Shown in pieces: positions 1 to 9,314 of a stretch of 46,661 nucleotides of DNA. This stretch comes from Dimargaris cristalligena (Eukaryota; Kickxellomycota; Dimargaritomycetes; Dimargaritales; Dimargaritaceae): assembly GCA_027576995.1 (NCBI GenBank), contig JANBQC010000180.1, positions 1 to 46,661 on the forward strand, read 5' to 3'. Each line of letters starts with the position of its first letter. Position 1 is the first letter of the stretch. The notes under the pieces are model-generated. The model did no database searches. It saw nothing but the letters and a program-made list of their open reading frames with translations, and was not told where the DNA came from. A program made the position numbers and the translations under genes.

Positions 1-278
1 CATTTTCCAATTGGCATTCCCTTTTTGCCAATTGGTGGCACCTTTTAGTGCCCTTTCTTTTTATTTAAAACAGCTGGTTAAAGAGCTAGTTAAAACAAAT
101 AGGGCAGAGCTTAAAAGGACAGGGCTTATAATTGTATAATGGGGTTAGTACAATTATAAGCATAAATATAACCCCACCAACTATGCTGGTACTCAATTGA
201 GTATTAGCACTGCCCCTGCCCTTTCTGGGTGTGCCCCCTTCCCCATCACAATATAGGCTAAGTCTCCTTGGCTTATAT
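1..278. other. AT-rich flank left of the DIRS element, two hairpins
   Basis: I see no gene here. Two perfect inverted repeats stand out: 7-16 pairs with 26-35 (10-bp arms, CCAATTGGCA) and 124-136 pairs with 149-161 (13-bp arms, GCTTATAATTGTA, 12-nt loop). They may belong to an outer part of the retroelement or to an older insertion; the window edge prevents a decision. Confidence 0.4.
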
Positions 279-353
279 TATTCCCAGTGGGAATATATAG
301 GTGTTAACCATCAATTTTATTGGTTTTCGAACCATGAAAAAAAAGATTTTTCT

Positions 354-414
354 AAAGAGAAAAAACTATAGTAATAAAGTAAGTATCCTCCCCATTCTGA
401 GGATCCTTACCATC
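354..414 (+). repeat. Left arm of 61-bp inverted repeat (DIRS ITR)
   Basis: The 61 bases are the exact reverse complement of 4822-4882. Perfect identity, compared with the broken coding region, suggests either recent insertion or conservation through the replication mechanism. The arm contains a GTAAGT (379-384) followed by CAG at 424-426, which mimics a tiny intron. Confidence 0.9.
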
Positions 415-515
415 TTTTGTTCACAGACACCCATTGTGATTATTATGGTCACTGTTTTTCTTTTATATATATATTTATATATTTATAATCAGTCCTTTAT
501 AATATTTCTACTACA

Positions 516-1316
516 ATGACAATTACCGATGATAACTATGCTTGCATTGTTAGCAATGTGATTGCTGCCTTACGCCACTTGTCTCCTCCTGTTCCCCCTC
601 CTGATGATATGATGGGGGTAACCAACCCAACTACTGATGATCTTGAACCTACACCTCCTACAGTAGTTTTTTCTCCCTCACCTGAACTCCTCCATGATTT
701 TCCAGTGGTCAGCTCTGACCTCTTTTCTACTGCACTCTCTGATATTGGATGTCGCTGTTGCCTTCATGCTTACCCTGTCAATGCTTCCCGCCACTATGAA
801 GCTCCTCCCTACCCATTGCACCTACCTATTTCAGCTCGGGACCTGGACCACCAACTCTCTACAGCTCAATACTGCCTTAGTGGTATATCACACCCTCTTG
901 ACTATGCACTCTCTCGTCTACACCGGGGTGTTACAGATCCTCAACTCCTAATGCCTATAATGGCTGATGCCCTCTCCCTCCTGGCTGATACTACTACCTA
1001 CCTCTTGCAACTTCGCATCCATATTGGCAACTGTACTGTTGCCCCCCACGCAGATACTACCTTAACTCTTAATCCAGACCGCTGTGGCAAGGTGGAGTGT
1101 CCCCTTGATTGCCACAGCTACAAATTATTACTATTTGACTATTATATTTATATACAAGGTATGAAGCGGCTTTTTTGTCTGGTATATCCAGTTTTTTTCC
1201 CTTCCCTTTTAACCCATTCTTTCCATACGATTTTTCCTTTAATTTTATTTATATTTCTATTGGTGGATGCATACTATCCCTATGATTGGATATGCATATT
1301 CATGCTTGATTACTAG
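516..1316 (+). CDS. DIRS ORF1, putative gag-like protein
   Basis: A 266-codon frame lies at the 5' end of the DIRS element. It starts with a Pro/Thr-rich segment and then carries an acidic to helical part (about residues 95-170, including the stretch ADALSLLADTTTYLLQL), in the position where fungal DIRS elements carry a gag-like first ORF. No zinc knuckle is visible. The last 70 residues or so become hydrophobic and compositionally different (Phe/Leu/Tyr-rich, AT-rich DNA), so the true protein probably ended or shifted frame near 1080-1130. The function is assigned from position, not from a recognised domain. Confidence 0.45.
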   Translation: MTITDDNYACIVSNVIAALRHLSPPVPPPDDMMGVTNPTTDDLEPTPPTVVFSPSPELLHDFPVVSSDLFSTALSDIGCRCCLHAYPVNASRHYEAPPYPLHLPISARDLDHQLSTAQYCLSGISHPLDYALSRLHRGVTDPQLLMPIMADALSLLADTTTYLLQLRIHIGNCTVAPHADTTLTLNPDRCGKVECPLDCHSYKLLLFDYYIYIQGMKRLFCLVYPVFFPSLLTHSFHTIFPLILFIFLLVDAYYPYDWICIFMLDY

Positions 1317-1766
1317 TGGTTATTTGATTTTATTCTCTCTCTTCTTTTATTGGGTTTACTATGTGAATTCATTATTTACTTTTAATTGGTTATGCAGGTT
1401 CACTGTAGGTTTATTGGCTTTAATAATTCCCTGTCTTATACAGAGAATAGCTTGGCAATCTTAGCTATAGAGCTAAAAGTCTTGGCATTTTTTTAAGGAT
1501 AGTATGTACTAGTAGTGCAGGTGATCAGGCCATGCATGCAAGCAATCGGTAATGCATTAGTGTGCATATTTTTGCATATACAGGAAACTTTTTCCCCTCC
1601 TTTTTTCTGTGTGTCAATTTATTTAGGGTTAATTTTCTTCTACTTTTTTTCTTTACAATAAAACTACATTTACTATTACTTTGGATTACTTGGATTTATA
1701 TACCTTTGAAAGTTGTGGTTGCCAAGGAAATGGTCCTTTTGAGCTTCCAAACTGGTATTTTTCATA

Positions 1767-3430
1767 TTGGATTACTTTGGTTTAAAACTTTATACAGTTG
1801 GTTTTATTATTTTTCATTTGAGTGACAAACCAGTTTGCCTGGAGAAGCCACCCTGCCCTTTTGATAGTATTTTTGTTGTTCATTTTAGTGGCCTGACACC
1901 ACCACACTGTGACACCAGTACCTTTGCCAGACATCAACTTCATTTATCTGACCACTCCCTTATCCACGACGAAGTCCAGGCCCTCCTTCAAAAGGATGCT
2001 ATTACTACAGTCCACTCCAACTCCCCCGGGTTCCAATCCCCTCTATTCCTTGTTCCCAAAACGACAGGGGACAAACATCCTGTTCTCAACCTCAAGTCCC
2101 TCAACTGCTTCCTTGCCCCCTATCCCTTCAAAATGGAGTCAATCATACAAGTCTGTCGTATGCTCTGCTGAAACAACTATATGACCAGCATTGATCTTTC
2201 CAATGCCTTTCTCCATATCCCTCTACACCCCGACTCCCGACATTATACCCAGTTTGATTGGAACAATTGCCGCTATCAATTCACAACACTTCCATTTGGC
2301 CTATCACTTTCCCCTCTGGTATTTACCAAGATCCTCCGCCCCCTCCTCGCTTATCTCCGCCGGTTGGGCATCCGCGTCTCAGCCTACCTGGATGACTTAA
2401 TTATTGCAAGCCCCTCTCGCCTTGCCTGTTTTCAACACACACAGACAGTCCTTCAACTACTAGACCATGTCGGGTTCCTGGTCAAACCCACCAAGTCATC
2501 TCTAATTCCCTCACGCTCCCTCAACCACCTGGGCTTCTGCTTACGATCCCGCTCTATGACGCTAGCAGCCCCTTTGGACAAACTCCGTACGATTCGCCGG
2601 GATGCCAAACACCTTCTCTCCATGCCCAAGATCCCTGTTCGCCATGTTGCATCCTTTGTGGGCCGCGCCCTGGCCCTCTGCCCTGCTCTAGCTCCAGCAC
2701 GTTTTCGCACTCATTCCCTCACTGCATCAATCAATGATACCCTACGCACAGGTTCATGGTCCAGCTCCCTGATCCTCTCTCAAGCGGCCCGGGTCGACTT
2801 AAACTGGTGGATAAATTACTCAAATATTGGAATGGTCGGTCATTTCTTCCCACCCCAGTTACAACCGAGGTATTCTCCGACGCCTCAGATTGGGGTTGGG
2901 GTGTTGTCACCAACTCATCCACTCTTGCAATGGCCTGGTCTCCCCAGGAACAGTTGATGTCAATAAACTGGCGCGAATTACATGCAGCCGAAATTGCCAT
3001 TACTCTCAACCACTTACATGGCCAACACATTCGACTCTACTCCGACAATGTTACAACTCTGGCTTACCTCCGCCACTTTGGTGGATCCCGATCTCCAGAC
3101 CTCCAAGCTATTGCCCGCCGGATTTGGAATCATTGTTTCCGGACTTCTACATCCCTTTCCCTCTCCCATGTTCAATCCAAATTGAACCCAGCAAATGCCC
3201 CGTCACACCAACTACTGCCACAATTGGAGTGGCATATTCATCCATGTACCTTCCATCGCCTGAACACCCTCTGGGGCCCACACCACATCGACCTTTTCGC
3301 TTCCCAGCTCAACAGCCACCTGCCTCACTTCTGCTCTTGGCACCAGACCACCCCCTTGATGCCTATGGACGCCCTGTCTTGTCCATGGCCACCCTTGGGG
3401 AACCTTTATGCCTGTCCTCCATGGAACTGA
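1767..3430 (+). pseudogene. DIRS reverse transcriptase-RNase H, interrupted
   Basis: The RT begins with the finger region around 1960-2160 (SPLFLVPKTTGDKHPVLNLK). It is broken by an in-frame TGA at 2169-2171 and continues in the same frame with MTSIDLSNAFLHIPL, LPFGLSLSP and the catalytic YLDD box (about 2385-2397). Around 2810-2830 the reading frame shifts: the RNase H appears in another frame with FSDASDWGWG, the WRELHAAE glutamate box and LYSDN, which supply the Asp/Glu/Asp catalytic residues. The RNase H frame stops at a TGA at 3428-3430, where recognisable connection sequence still follows in the same frame (WYSAIWYPMLHSLL, about 3490-3530). RT and RNase H make the element's DNA from its RNA. 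With one stop and one frameshift this copy is unlikely to be active. Confidence 0.85.
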
Positions 3431-4623
3431 ATCCCCCAGATTCTTCAGAAAGTAGTCCGAGAACGGGTGACAATGACCCTAATTGCTCCTCTCTGGTACT
3501 CTGCAATATGGTACCCCATGCTACACTCGTTATTGATAGCTCTTCCAGTTCGTATCCACCTGACCGAAACAATCCCCGCACCCGGCGGCGCTCCTCTGAC
3601 ACAGCAGAACCCCCGTTGGTCTTTAGCCGCCTTTCGTATAAGCGGCGTCGGCTCGAAAAGGAAGGCCTGGACTCAACGGCTATTAATATCATCTTGGACC
3701 CCTCCTCCCAACGTGCAAGACAAAAGTCATATCAAGTACCCCAGCGACTTTTTATCAATTGGTGTGAACAACGCTCCCTGGACCCACACCAGACCAGCCC
3801 CCACCAGATTGCCAACTTCTTAGCTTGGGGAGTCTGTCATCGTCATTGGAAACTGTCTATGGTCCGCAATTACAAATCTGCCATTTTTGAGTTACTTGAT
3901 GACCCTATTATAGATACCCCCCGTGTTATCTCACAATTTCTCTCCTCACTCGGCTCAACAACCCTTCGCCGCCCTCCCTCATCTCCTTCACTCGATATTA
4001 CACCCATCCTAACCCAAATAATAGAATGGGGCCCTTTGGCTGAACTACCATTACCTCGTTTAACAGCGAAATTATGTTGGCTGCTAGCAATCTGTGGGTT
4101 CCTTCGCCCTTCGGACCTGGAACGTACTGATGCTGATACTACCCGCTGGTCTCCTGACTCCCTGGAATTATTTATACTGGCACCCAAAGATAAACGTAAT
4201 GGTCAACGCTACTGTAGGCATGTCACTATTCAGCCTTTTGAACAAGCACTATTATGCCCTGTCTTAACATTTTCCTGCTATATGTCCCGCTTTCCATATC
4301 CTAGTGATATGACAAAACACCCAGTCCTTCGTGATACCATGTACCGCCCATTAATCCGTGACCTTGCTCGACAAAACCGTGGTGTCTCAGCCCGCCAAAT
4401 TTCCACCCATATACAATCGATAATGAAACTAGTGGATAATAATTCCGGGGGACCATTATCTGCCCGTGCCCTTGGCTCTACTAGAGCTACACTTGCAGGG
4501 GCCTCTTGGTCCGATATACTTTCTCAAGGCTCCTGGTCAGCCTCAAGTACTTTTGATACCTTCTACCGGCTCACGCGATCAGTCTCCACAAATATTACCG
4601 AGATGGTATTATCTGCTACCTAA
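3421..4623 (+). CDS. DIRS tyrosine recombinase
   Basis: A 400-codon frame whose ATG (3421) overlaps the RNase H stop (3428-3430), an overlap style seen in DIRS elements. The first 75 residues or so look like filler. The SAM-like core-binding region follows (about residues 98-160, with KSYQVPQRLFINWCEQ and ANFLAWGV). The catalytic part has the first Arg in GFLRPSDL (about R229), a second box with Arg in LGSTRATLA (about R355) and the nucleophile candidate in TFDTFYRL (about Y382). These enzymes integrate the circular DNA intermediate without target-site duplication. The frame is intact from the core domain to its TAA. The real start may be elsewhere because a frameshift from the upstream ORF is possible. 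Confidence 0.8.
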   Translation: MELNPPDSSESSPRTGDNDPNCSSLVLCNMVPHATLVIDSSSSSYPPDRNNPRTRRRSSDTAEPPLVFSRLSYKRRRLEKEGLDSTAINIILDPSSQRARQKSYQVPQRLFINWCEQRSLDPHQTSPHQIANFLAWGVCHRHWKLSMVRNYKSAIFELLDDPIIDTPRVISQFLSSLGSTTLRRPPSSPSLDITPILTQIIEWGPLAELPLPRLTAKLCWLLAICGFLRPSDLERTDADTTRWSPDSLELFILAPKDKRNGQRYCRHVTIQPFEQALLCPVLTFSCYMSRFPYPSDMTKHPVLRDTMYRPLIRDLARQNRGVSARQISTHIQSIMKLVDNNSGGPLSARALGSTRATLAGASWSDILSQGSWSASSTFDTFYRLTRSVSTNITEMVLSAT

Positions 4624-4718
4624 ATTCCACTTACTATTTACGATTCCTTAGTTTATACATATTATTTCTATATTATTTCACTTACTCTCTGAATTACCTA
4701 TATATTCCCACCGGGAAT

Positions 4719-4768
4719 AATATAATAGTTGACCAGCGCTTTAGCGCGGTCTACAGGTATTATTCCCG
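4719..4768 (+). repeat. Internal complementary region-like arm (50 bp)
   Basis: Exact reverse complement of the element's right end at 4887-4936, with a self-complementary core AGCGCTTTAGCGC. In DIRS elements an internal region complementary to the termini is thought to template the joining of the ends; position and orientation here fit that role. Confidence 0.8.
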
Positions 4769-4821
4769 GTGGGGATTATAACCCGCCTCTCCCATTCCCT
4801 TGGCTTTTCTCCTGCGAACAC

Positions 4822-4882
4822 GATGGTAAGGATCCTCAGAATGGGGAGGATACTTACTTTATTACTATAGTTTTTTCTCTTT
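4822..4882 (-). repeat. Right arm of 61-bp inverted repeat (DIRS ITR)
   Basis: Exact reverse complement of 354-414. It lies between the two arms of the separate 50-bp inverted repeat (4719-4768 and 4887-4936), so the whole right end could fold into a large hairpin. Confidence 0.9.
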
Positions 4883-4886
4883 AGAT

Positions 4887-4936
4887 CGGGAATAATACCT
4901 GTAGACCGCGCTAAAGCGCTGGTCAACTATTATATT
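4887..4936 (-). repeat. Right terminal arm of 50-bp inverted repeat
   Basis: Exact reverse complement of 4719-4768. It probably ends the element at or near 4936, because sequence beyond it has no counterpart elsewhere in the window. Confidence 0.75.
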
Positions 4937-5797
4937 GGTGGCGATGGATGGGTGGATAATATAGGGGGGAAGGTTATGTCCGTCCCCCAAAGGTCACGTG
5001 ACCTGAATATGATGACCCACCTATTTGGATTTTACCCTATATAGCCGGGTTGAACTTCACCCAGATGCAGACCTATACCCCGACATTGACTAGTTTGTAA
5101 GCCATCTTAATTAAACACAGCCAATCCTATTAACCTTGTAGTGATGATAAATAAAGGTACCCCCTCCCGTATACTACGGAACAAGGTCCCTACGCCGACT
5201 TACATATCAAGGGAAGGTCCAGATTGATATAAAACGGGACCATGAAGCGTTTCAGGCTGCTGGTACATACCAAATTGAAAATACACAGCCCTTTAGGTCA
5301 ATCAGACATCAACGCATCCAGGTTTTTGCGACATACCTATTAAGCTCAAAATGAATAGGCAGCTGCTGCAGGAGTTAAAGATAACCCTTGTGGGGAGTCG
5401 GAGTTCTAATGATTCGCATGTTAAATATAGCTACTGGCTTTGTGGTCGGTGAGTAAGGATTGCAGAGTAATGCCAGCGCGATTTATTAAATAAACCTCAC
5501 CTTGCTTTTGGGGAATGTCGTTTAAAATAGGATGAACAACGGCTGATACGTGCGAGATAGTTCGCCCCCTCACCTAAGGTGGATATTTCAGAAGGACCAG
5601 TCCATCGGATAGCTGACTAATAAATCGGGGATTGCCCTCACTGGCTTACCCGAACCACCCATCTCAGATTACTGCACACAATTTTGGGCCAAGTCATGCA
5701 TGTCTCCTAAGCGGAATTGGGTGTCTTGGTTGACAGATGTAAATAGGTCTAGGTTTAATTACATAAGGGGCTTAACTCTCGCATTCTATACCCCACC
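4937..5797. other. Intergenic, no gene seen
   Basis: Between the DIRS right end and the GST promoter array. I find no convincing coding frame or tRNA. An isolated TGACTAA at 5614-5620 is the reverse complement of the sites in the array downstream. Confidence 0.5.
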
Positions 5798-5847
5798 GAT
5801 TAGTCAGGATTAGTCAAGATTAGTCAGGATTAGTCAGCATTAGTCAG
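5798..5847 (+). promoter_or_regulatory. Five tandem AP-1/Yap1-like sites
   Basis: Five 10-bp units (GATTAGTCAG with minor changes) place TTAGTCA at 5800, 5810, 5820, 5830 and 5840, exactly 10 bp apart and so on one face of the helix. TTAGTCA/TGACTAA is a known Yap1 (AP-1 family bZIP) target in yeasts. The array sits about 22 bp before the TATA box of a glutathione S-transferase, a typical oxidative-stress target. Binding in this organism is inferred. Confidence 0.7.
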
Positions 5848-5868
5848 AATTATTGGCCCGCGGTCCAC

Positions 5869-5877
5869 TATATAAAA
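5869..5877 (+). promoter_or_regulatory. TATA box of the GST gene
   Basis: TATATAAAA, 132 bp before the GST start codon and just downstream of the TTAGTCA array. The pyrimidine-rich stretch from about 5905 to 6005 is a likely 5' UTR. Confidence 0.7.
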
Positions 5878-6009
5878 TCCGCCCACCTCGCCTTCTAATA
5901 GGTTCACCAAACAACTCTTTCATTTTCTGCCTCATCAACTCCGTCTCCCTATCACGCCTCCCCAATTCCATCTCCCTTTCTCTGTCCCCTCGACTAACTA
6001 TCATCCATT

Positions 6010-6669
6010 ATGTCCCGCTTTGAAGTCCATTATGTTCCCGCCACCGGCCGTGCCGAAATTTCGCGCGCTATCCTGGAATACGCCAACGCCGACTACCAAT
6101 CGACCTACCCGACCGACTGGGCCGCCGAAAAGAGCCAGACCCCCTTCGGCCAGCTGCCCGTGCTCAAGGAGTATGAACCCGATTCCACCGAGCCCTCGTT
6201 CGTCCTACCCGACTCCGATGCTATCCAACGCTACCTGGCCGCCCGTTTTGGTCTCTACGGGACGAGTCCCGCCGATGTGAAATCCAACGCCCAGCAGGAT
6301 GCCGTGCTCGGACAGTGGAAGGATGTGATGGAAGTCATGATCCTCGCCGTGTACGTCGCCAAGACCGAGGAAGAAAAGGCGGCTAAATTTGAGAAACTCG
6401 GTGTGATGGCCGCCCATCTGTATCAGAAGCACGATGAACTGCTGCTCCGCAACGGGACCGGTCACTACGTCGGTAACAAAACCACTCTGGCCGATATCGT
6501 GGCGTACATGAGCCTCGAAAGACTGGCCACCATGCCCATTTACAAGGATACCCTGGAGAAACACGTAGGCGAGGGTCTGCGTAAGTTCAAGGCCACTATT
6601 GAGCAGGACCCCGCCTTCAAGCGCTACCAAGAACGGGCCGTTGAGCGTCTGGCCACTTACACATTATAA
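6010..6669 (+). CDS. Glutathione S-transferase (sigma-like)
   Basis: An intron-free 219-residue cytosolic GST, the usual family length. It conjugates glutathione to electrophiles or reduces peroxides. The thioredoxin-fold half (about 1-83) begins with the active-site region around Tyr8 (VHYVPATGRAE), a Tyr in the place used by sigma/mu/pi/alpha classes. It then has the cis-proline loop FGQLPVL (Pro50) and the glutathione gamma-glutamyl-binding turn DSDAIQRYL (Asp68-Ser69). The all-helical half (about 90-215) carries the conserved TLADIVAY N-cap/hydrophobic-staple region. The class call is from the Tyr and GRAE pattern; prostaglandin-synthase-like activity is not implied. The promoter carries five Yap1-like sites and a TATA box, so induction by oxidative or xenobiotic stress is likely. 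Confidence 0.93.
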   Translation: MSRFEVHYVPATGRAEISRAILEYANADYQSTYPTDWAAEKSQTPFGQLPVLKEYEPDSTEPSFVLPDSDAIQRYLAARFGLYGTSPADVKSNAQQDAVLGQWKDVMEVMILAVYVAKTEEEKAAKFEKLGVMAAHLYQKHDELLLRNGTGHYVGNKTTLADIVAYMSLERLATMPIYKDTLEKHVGEGLRKFKATIEQDPAFKRYQERAVERLATYTL

Positions 6670-7835
6670 TTGAATTGACTTGTCAGCCCCCAATACTTTT
6701 ATACTTCTCATGTATACTCTCATGTTTTCTTAATCGGGGCCCAATACGGCCTGGCACATTCCCATACATTCCCCTTCGCTTTACCGAGCCTCTAAATGGG
6801 CTACGGTTGGCCCGCGGATTGCGATTGATAGTAAAACTCAAATAAAATCTTAATCGAACATACACCTGCATGTTTGGTGTTGGACTTTACGATATAAAAA
6901 TAGCAGAGGGTTAGATTTTCCAGCTTATTAACCAATTACAGCTAGTTCGCAAACCCGGTTGAGTGATAGGGGGTTTCACTGCCCTTAGGTTTTCATCACA
7001 TGGCTTGGCGAGAAGCCATACCTTCATTTTGGGGATGCCTATCTGAAAAATTACACTTCTCATGCCCTATTCTACTCGCAGATTCAGTTATTTCGAATCC
7101 TACCCCCCTTTCCCAAAAACACCCTGGAAAAAAGCGACTTTGGAGCAATTAAACTCTGCTGCTTAAGATTTGAAGTGGTATCTGAATGGGCAGCCAGGTG
7201 GGCGATCATATTTTACCCCACAATGCCTCTCCCATAAATTCATTACAATCCAATTTTACAGGTGAAAAATACTCTACCCCCTCACTAACCACACTTTAGT
7301 CCTATCAACAAGCCCGATTAGGTTGAATATGACTATTTCGATCAGTCGTCTAAATGTCAGTTCTAGACGCATGCTCTCATTATCTGAACTGATTAGGCCA
7401 ACCCAACACCTTTTCCCTCTAATATTGGGCCTCGGGAATATATACTTGGCCAAGACTGCTTCGGTGGAACGCGGTATCAATCCTGGCCCATCTATCTTCA
7501 TGTCTAAATTTAGTGGCAGAAAATGGTTTAGCTGTTGTCACATAGTATAGTGTATACCATTTATATAAAATGGTGGAACAATGAGATTACTGGACTGGCT
7601 GGACAATATACCAAATGTTAAATGATTTTTGAAATCATGTTGATTATCTCTAATTAAACAATACCATGGCCACGGAATAGTTCACCAATAATCAAATTAC
7701 ATTTTAAAAGCATTGGGGCTCCACCATGGGCATCGAGGGTGGAGCTCAACAATTAGTCCCATAAACGTGTATAACCTATCCTAGTCGAACGACGAGAAAT
7801 ATGTCGATTGGTTGGAAGACCTTTCAGTTCGAATT
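6670..7835. other. Intergenic, no gene seen
   Basis: 3' flanks of the GST (+) and of the C6orf136-like gene (-), which converge here. No coding frame longer than about 75 codons looks real, and I recognise no RNA gene. Confidence 0.5.
6841..6846 (+). terminator. Possible poly(A) signal of GST
   Basis: AATAAA about 170 bp after the GST stop codon. The distance is longish, so the true cleavage site may be nearer. Confidence 0.35.
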
Positions 7836-8876
7836 TTAGACCGGCTTGGGCCGCAGTGGGCCCATTAGTGCCCACCCCCACCACCGCTGAAGGTAGCGAA
7901 TCAACCGGTGATTGGGGTACGGGAAGATTTCCACAATTGTGTGTTTGCATACCCAGCCCGTTCGGTCATCGAACGAGTAGACAAAGACCCCCTCGTACTG
8001 TGAAGAAGGGAAATCGGGAACGTCCGTAAGCAAGGCCGAAGGACGTAGAGTGGCCTCGAACGACCACCGCACGTAGAGATGGACGATGGTGTCATCGCCG
8101 GTGGGGGGTGCTAGGGGAGCCATGGGCTTCAATTGGCCATGGTTAGAGCTAAACCGGTGAATTGGTCCGGCGGAACTGGGAGGCGGGGAAGCAATCCCCT
8201 GTGTGGTGTTTGGCGGGTGAGATTGTTCAGCGAACTGCCCTTGAATTCGGATTGAATGCAGTTGGCTGGGTGGCGAGGTCTCTAATCCCCCGCCAGAGGG
8301 AGGAATGACCGAATCGGAAGGGGGCAGTTGGGAGTTATCGTTCCACGGCCCGGGGCGATGTTCCATTTTGATGATGCGGAAATCAATATCTGTGTAGGAC
8401 CATTTAATAATGCGTAAAATACACCGGACAAACCATAAATAAGCCCGTTTACCCGCAAGATGGAGGCCGGTGTGGTAGGGTTCGTTGATGGTCATCTGAG
8501 GAGTATAAATGGTGGGGTCTTGGATACCACGCCGGAAGATATGGGCCAAGTCTCGCTGGAGGACTTGGGTGGATCGACCGACATTCAGGACGTATTCGCT
8601 GGGTGCCGGAGGGTCGGAGTCGGCCTGGCCGGAGCCGCCTGAATTGTCACCATACAGACGAGTTTGGGCAGAGGTCCGATAGCCACAGTTAGGTAGGGTT
8701 TCGGCTAGTGCGAGGTAACGGCCTGGTCTCTGGGTCTGCAATTCGCTACTGGACCAGGCCCAGACTTGACGCAAAAATGGCCTATGGGACCATTGCAACC
8801 CTCGATGAGCGAAGAAGGACTGGCTGCTTTGTCTGTTAAGCAGACGGGTTCGGTACATGGTGAGGAATGAAGACAA
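7836..8876 (-). CDS. Putative mitochondrial C6orf136/DUF2358-like protein
   Basis: A 346-residue intron-free frame. The N-terminus is rich in Arg, Ser and Gln with almost no acid residues up to about 75, typical of a mitochondrial targeting sequence. About residues 90-165 (LQRDLAHIFRRGIQDPTIYTP, then AYLWFVRCILRIIKWSYTDIDFRI split by a hinge) and about 265-325 (VHLYVRWSFEATLRP and YEGVFVYSFDD, ending HTIVEIFPYP) match in order the two halves of the DUF2358/C6orf136 family, an NTF2-like cone fold of unknown biochemical role. About 100 Pro/Ser/Gly-rich residues are inserted between the halves. I see no splice signals that would remove the insert. It is divergent from AFG2 with 438 bp between the starts. 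The family call is from pattern memory. Confidence 0.6.
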   Translation of the reverse strand: MSSFLTMYRTRLLNRQSSQSFFAHRGLQWSHRPFLRQVWAWSSSELQTQRPGRYLALAETLPNCGYRTSAQTRLYGDNSGGSGQADSDPPAPSEYVLNVGRSTQVLQRDLAHIFRRGIQDPTIYTPQMTINEPYHTGLHLAGKRAYLWFVRCILRIIKWSYTDIDFRIIKMEHRPGPWNDNSQLPPSDSVIPPSGGGLETSPPSQLHSIRIQGQFAEQSHPPNTTQGIASPPPSSAGPIHRFSSNHGQLKPMAPLAPPTGDDTIVHLYVRWSFEATLRPSALLTDVPDFPSSQYEGVFVYSFDDRTGWVCKHTIVEIFPYPNHRLIRYLQRWWGWALMGPLRPKPV

Positions 8877-9314
8877 CGAAGTAGACTAGGGTCGAGTGCA
8901 CTCACTAAGTTGCCTTGCGAGTAGGATAAATGCGGCCAATGAAGATAGAGGCGTATTGGTTCTCCTGGATTTTACCGGACAGGGGAAATGGGTGATAAAG
9001 CAACTCTACAGATAAAAGTGGCAGACCTTTCCAGGAAGGCTGGTAGGGTTACGCAAGCAAGCGAAAAACCTTTACATTGTAAGTGTACAGGCAAGTGAGG
9101 AATAGAGGGTCACAAACAGAACCTGCCCATGTTTATTTTCCTAATAGTCGTATGGACAAAAGCAAGTCTCAGAGCTGACTTTTGAACGGGGGGGGAGGAT
9201 ATTTTTTCGGTTCGATAAAATTGGGCCTTAGGCAATGCGACGATCCGGCTCGGTCGTTGCATTTCCAAAATTATTATAGTTATTGTTTTCTGACCCCAAT
9301 TTCACGCAAGCACC
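8877..9314. promoter_or_regulatory. Shared divergent promoter region
   Basis: 438 bp separate the start codons of the minus-strand C6orf136-like gene and the plus-strand AFG2 gene. No clear TATA box is present on either side. Both products are housekeeping, so a bidirectional promoter is plausible. Confidence 0.45.

Larger units (their letters stand above)
279..4936 (+). mobile_element. DIRS-type tyrosine-recombinase retrotransposon, degenerate
   Basis: The order gag-like ORF, reverse transcriptase, RNase H, tyrosine recombinase, with no integrase or protease and no long direct repeats, is that of DIRS elements. Ends are inferred from repeats. A 17-bp near-palindrome occurs at 279-295 and again at 4703-4719, each followed by similar AT-rich sequence. 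A 61-bp perfect inverted repeat links 354-414 with 4822-4882. A 50-bp perfect inverted repeat links 4719-4768 with 4887-4936. The 4703-4768 block resembles the left end in direct orientation and is the reverse complement of the right end, which is what the internal complementary region of DIRS elements does. The polymerase ORF has an in-frame stop and a frameshift, so this copy is probably non-autonomous. The exact left boundary is uncertain. Confidence 0.82.

Noticed and set aside
379..426. 48-bp intron-like segment (GTAAGT...CAG) at the DIRS left end
   Set aside because: It lies inside the inverted repeat arm, is very short, and splicing it connects no recognisable coding sequence.
2169..2171. 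TGA read as Trp (alternative code) in the DIRS polymerase
   Set aside because: The position is not a conserved Trp and host genes show no in-frame TGA, so a nonsense mutation is simpler.
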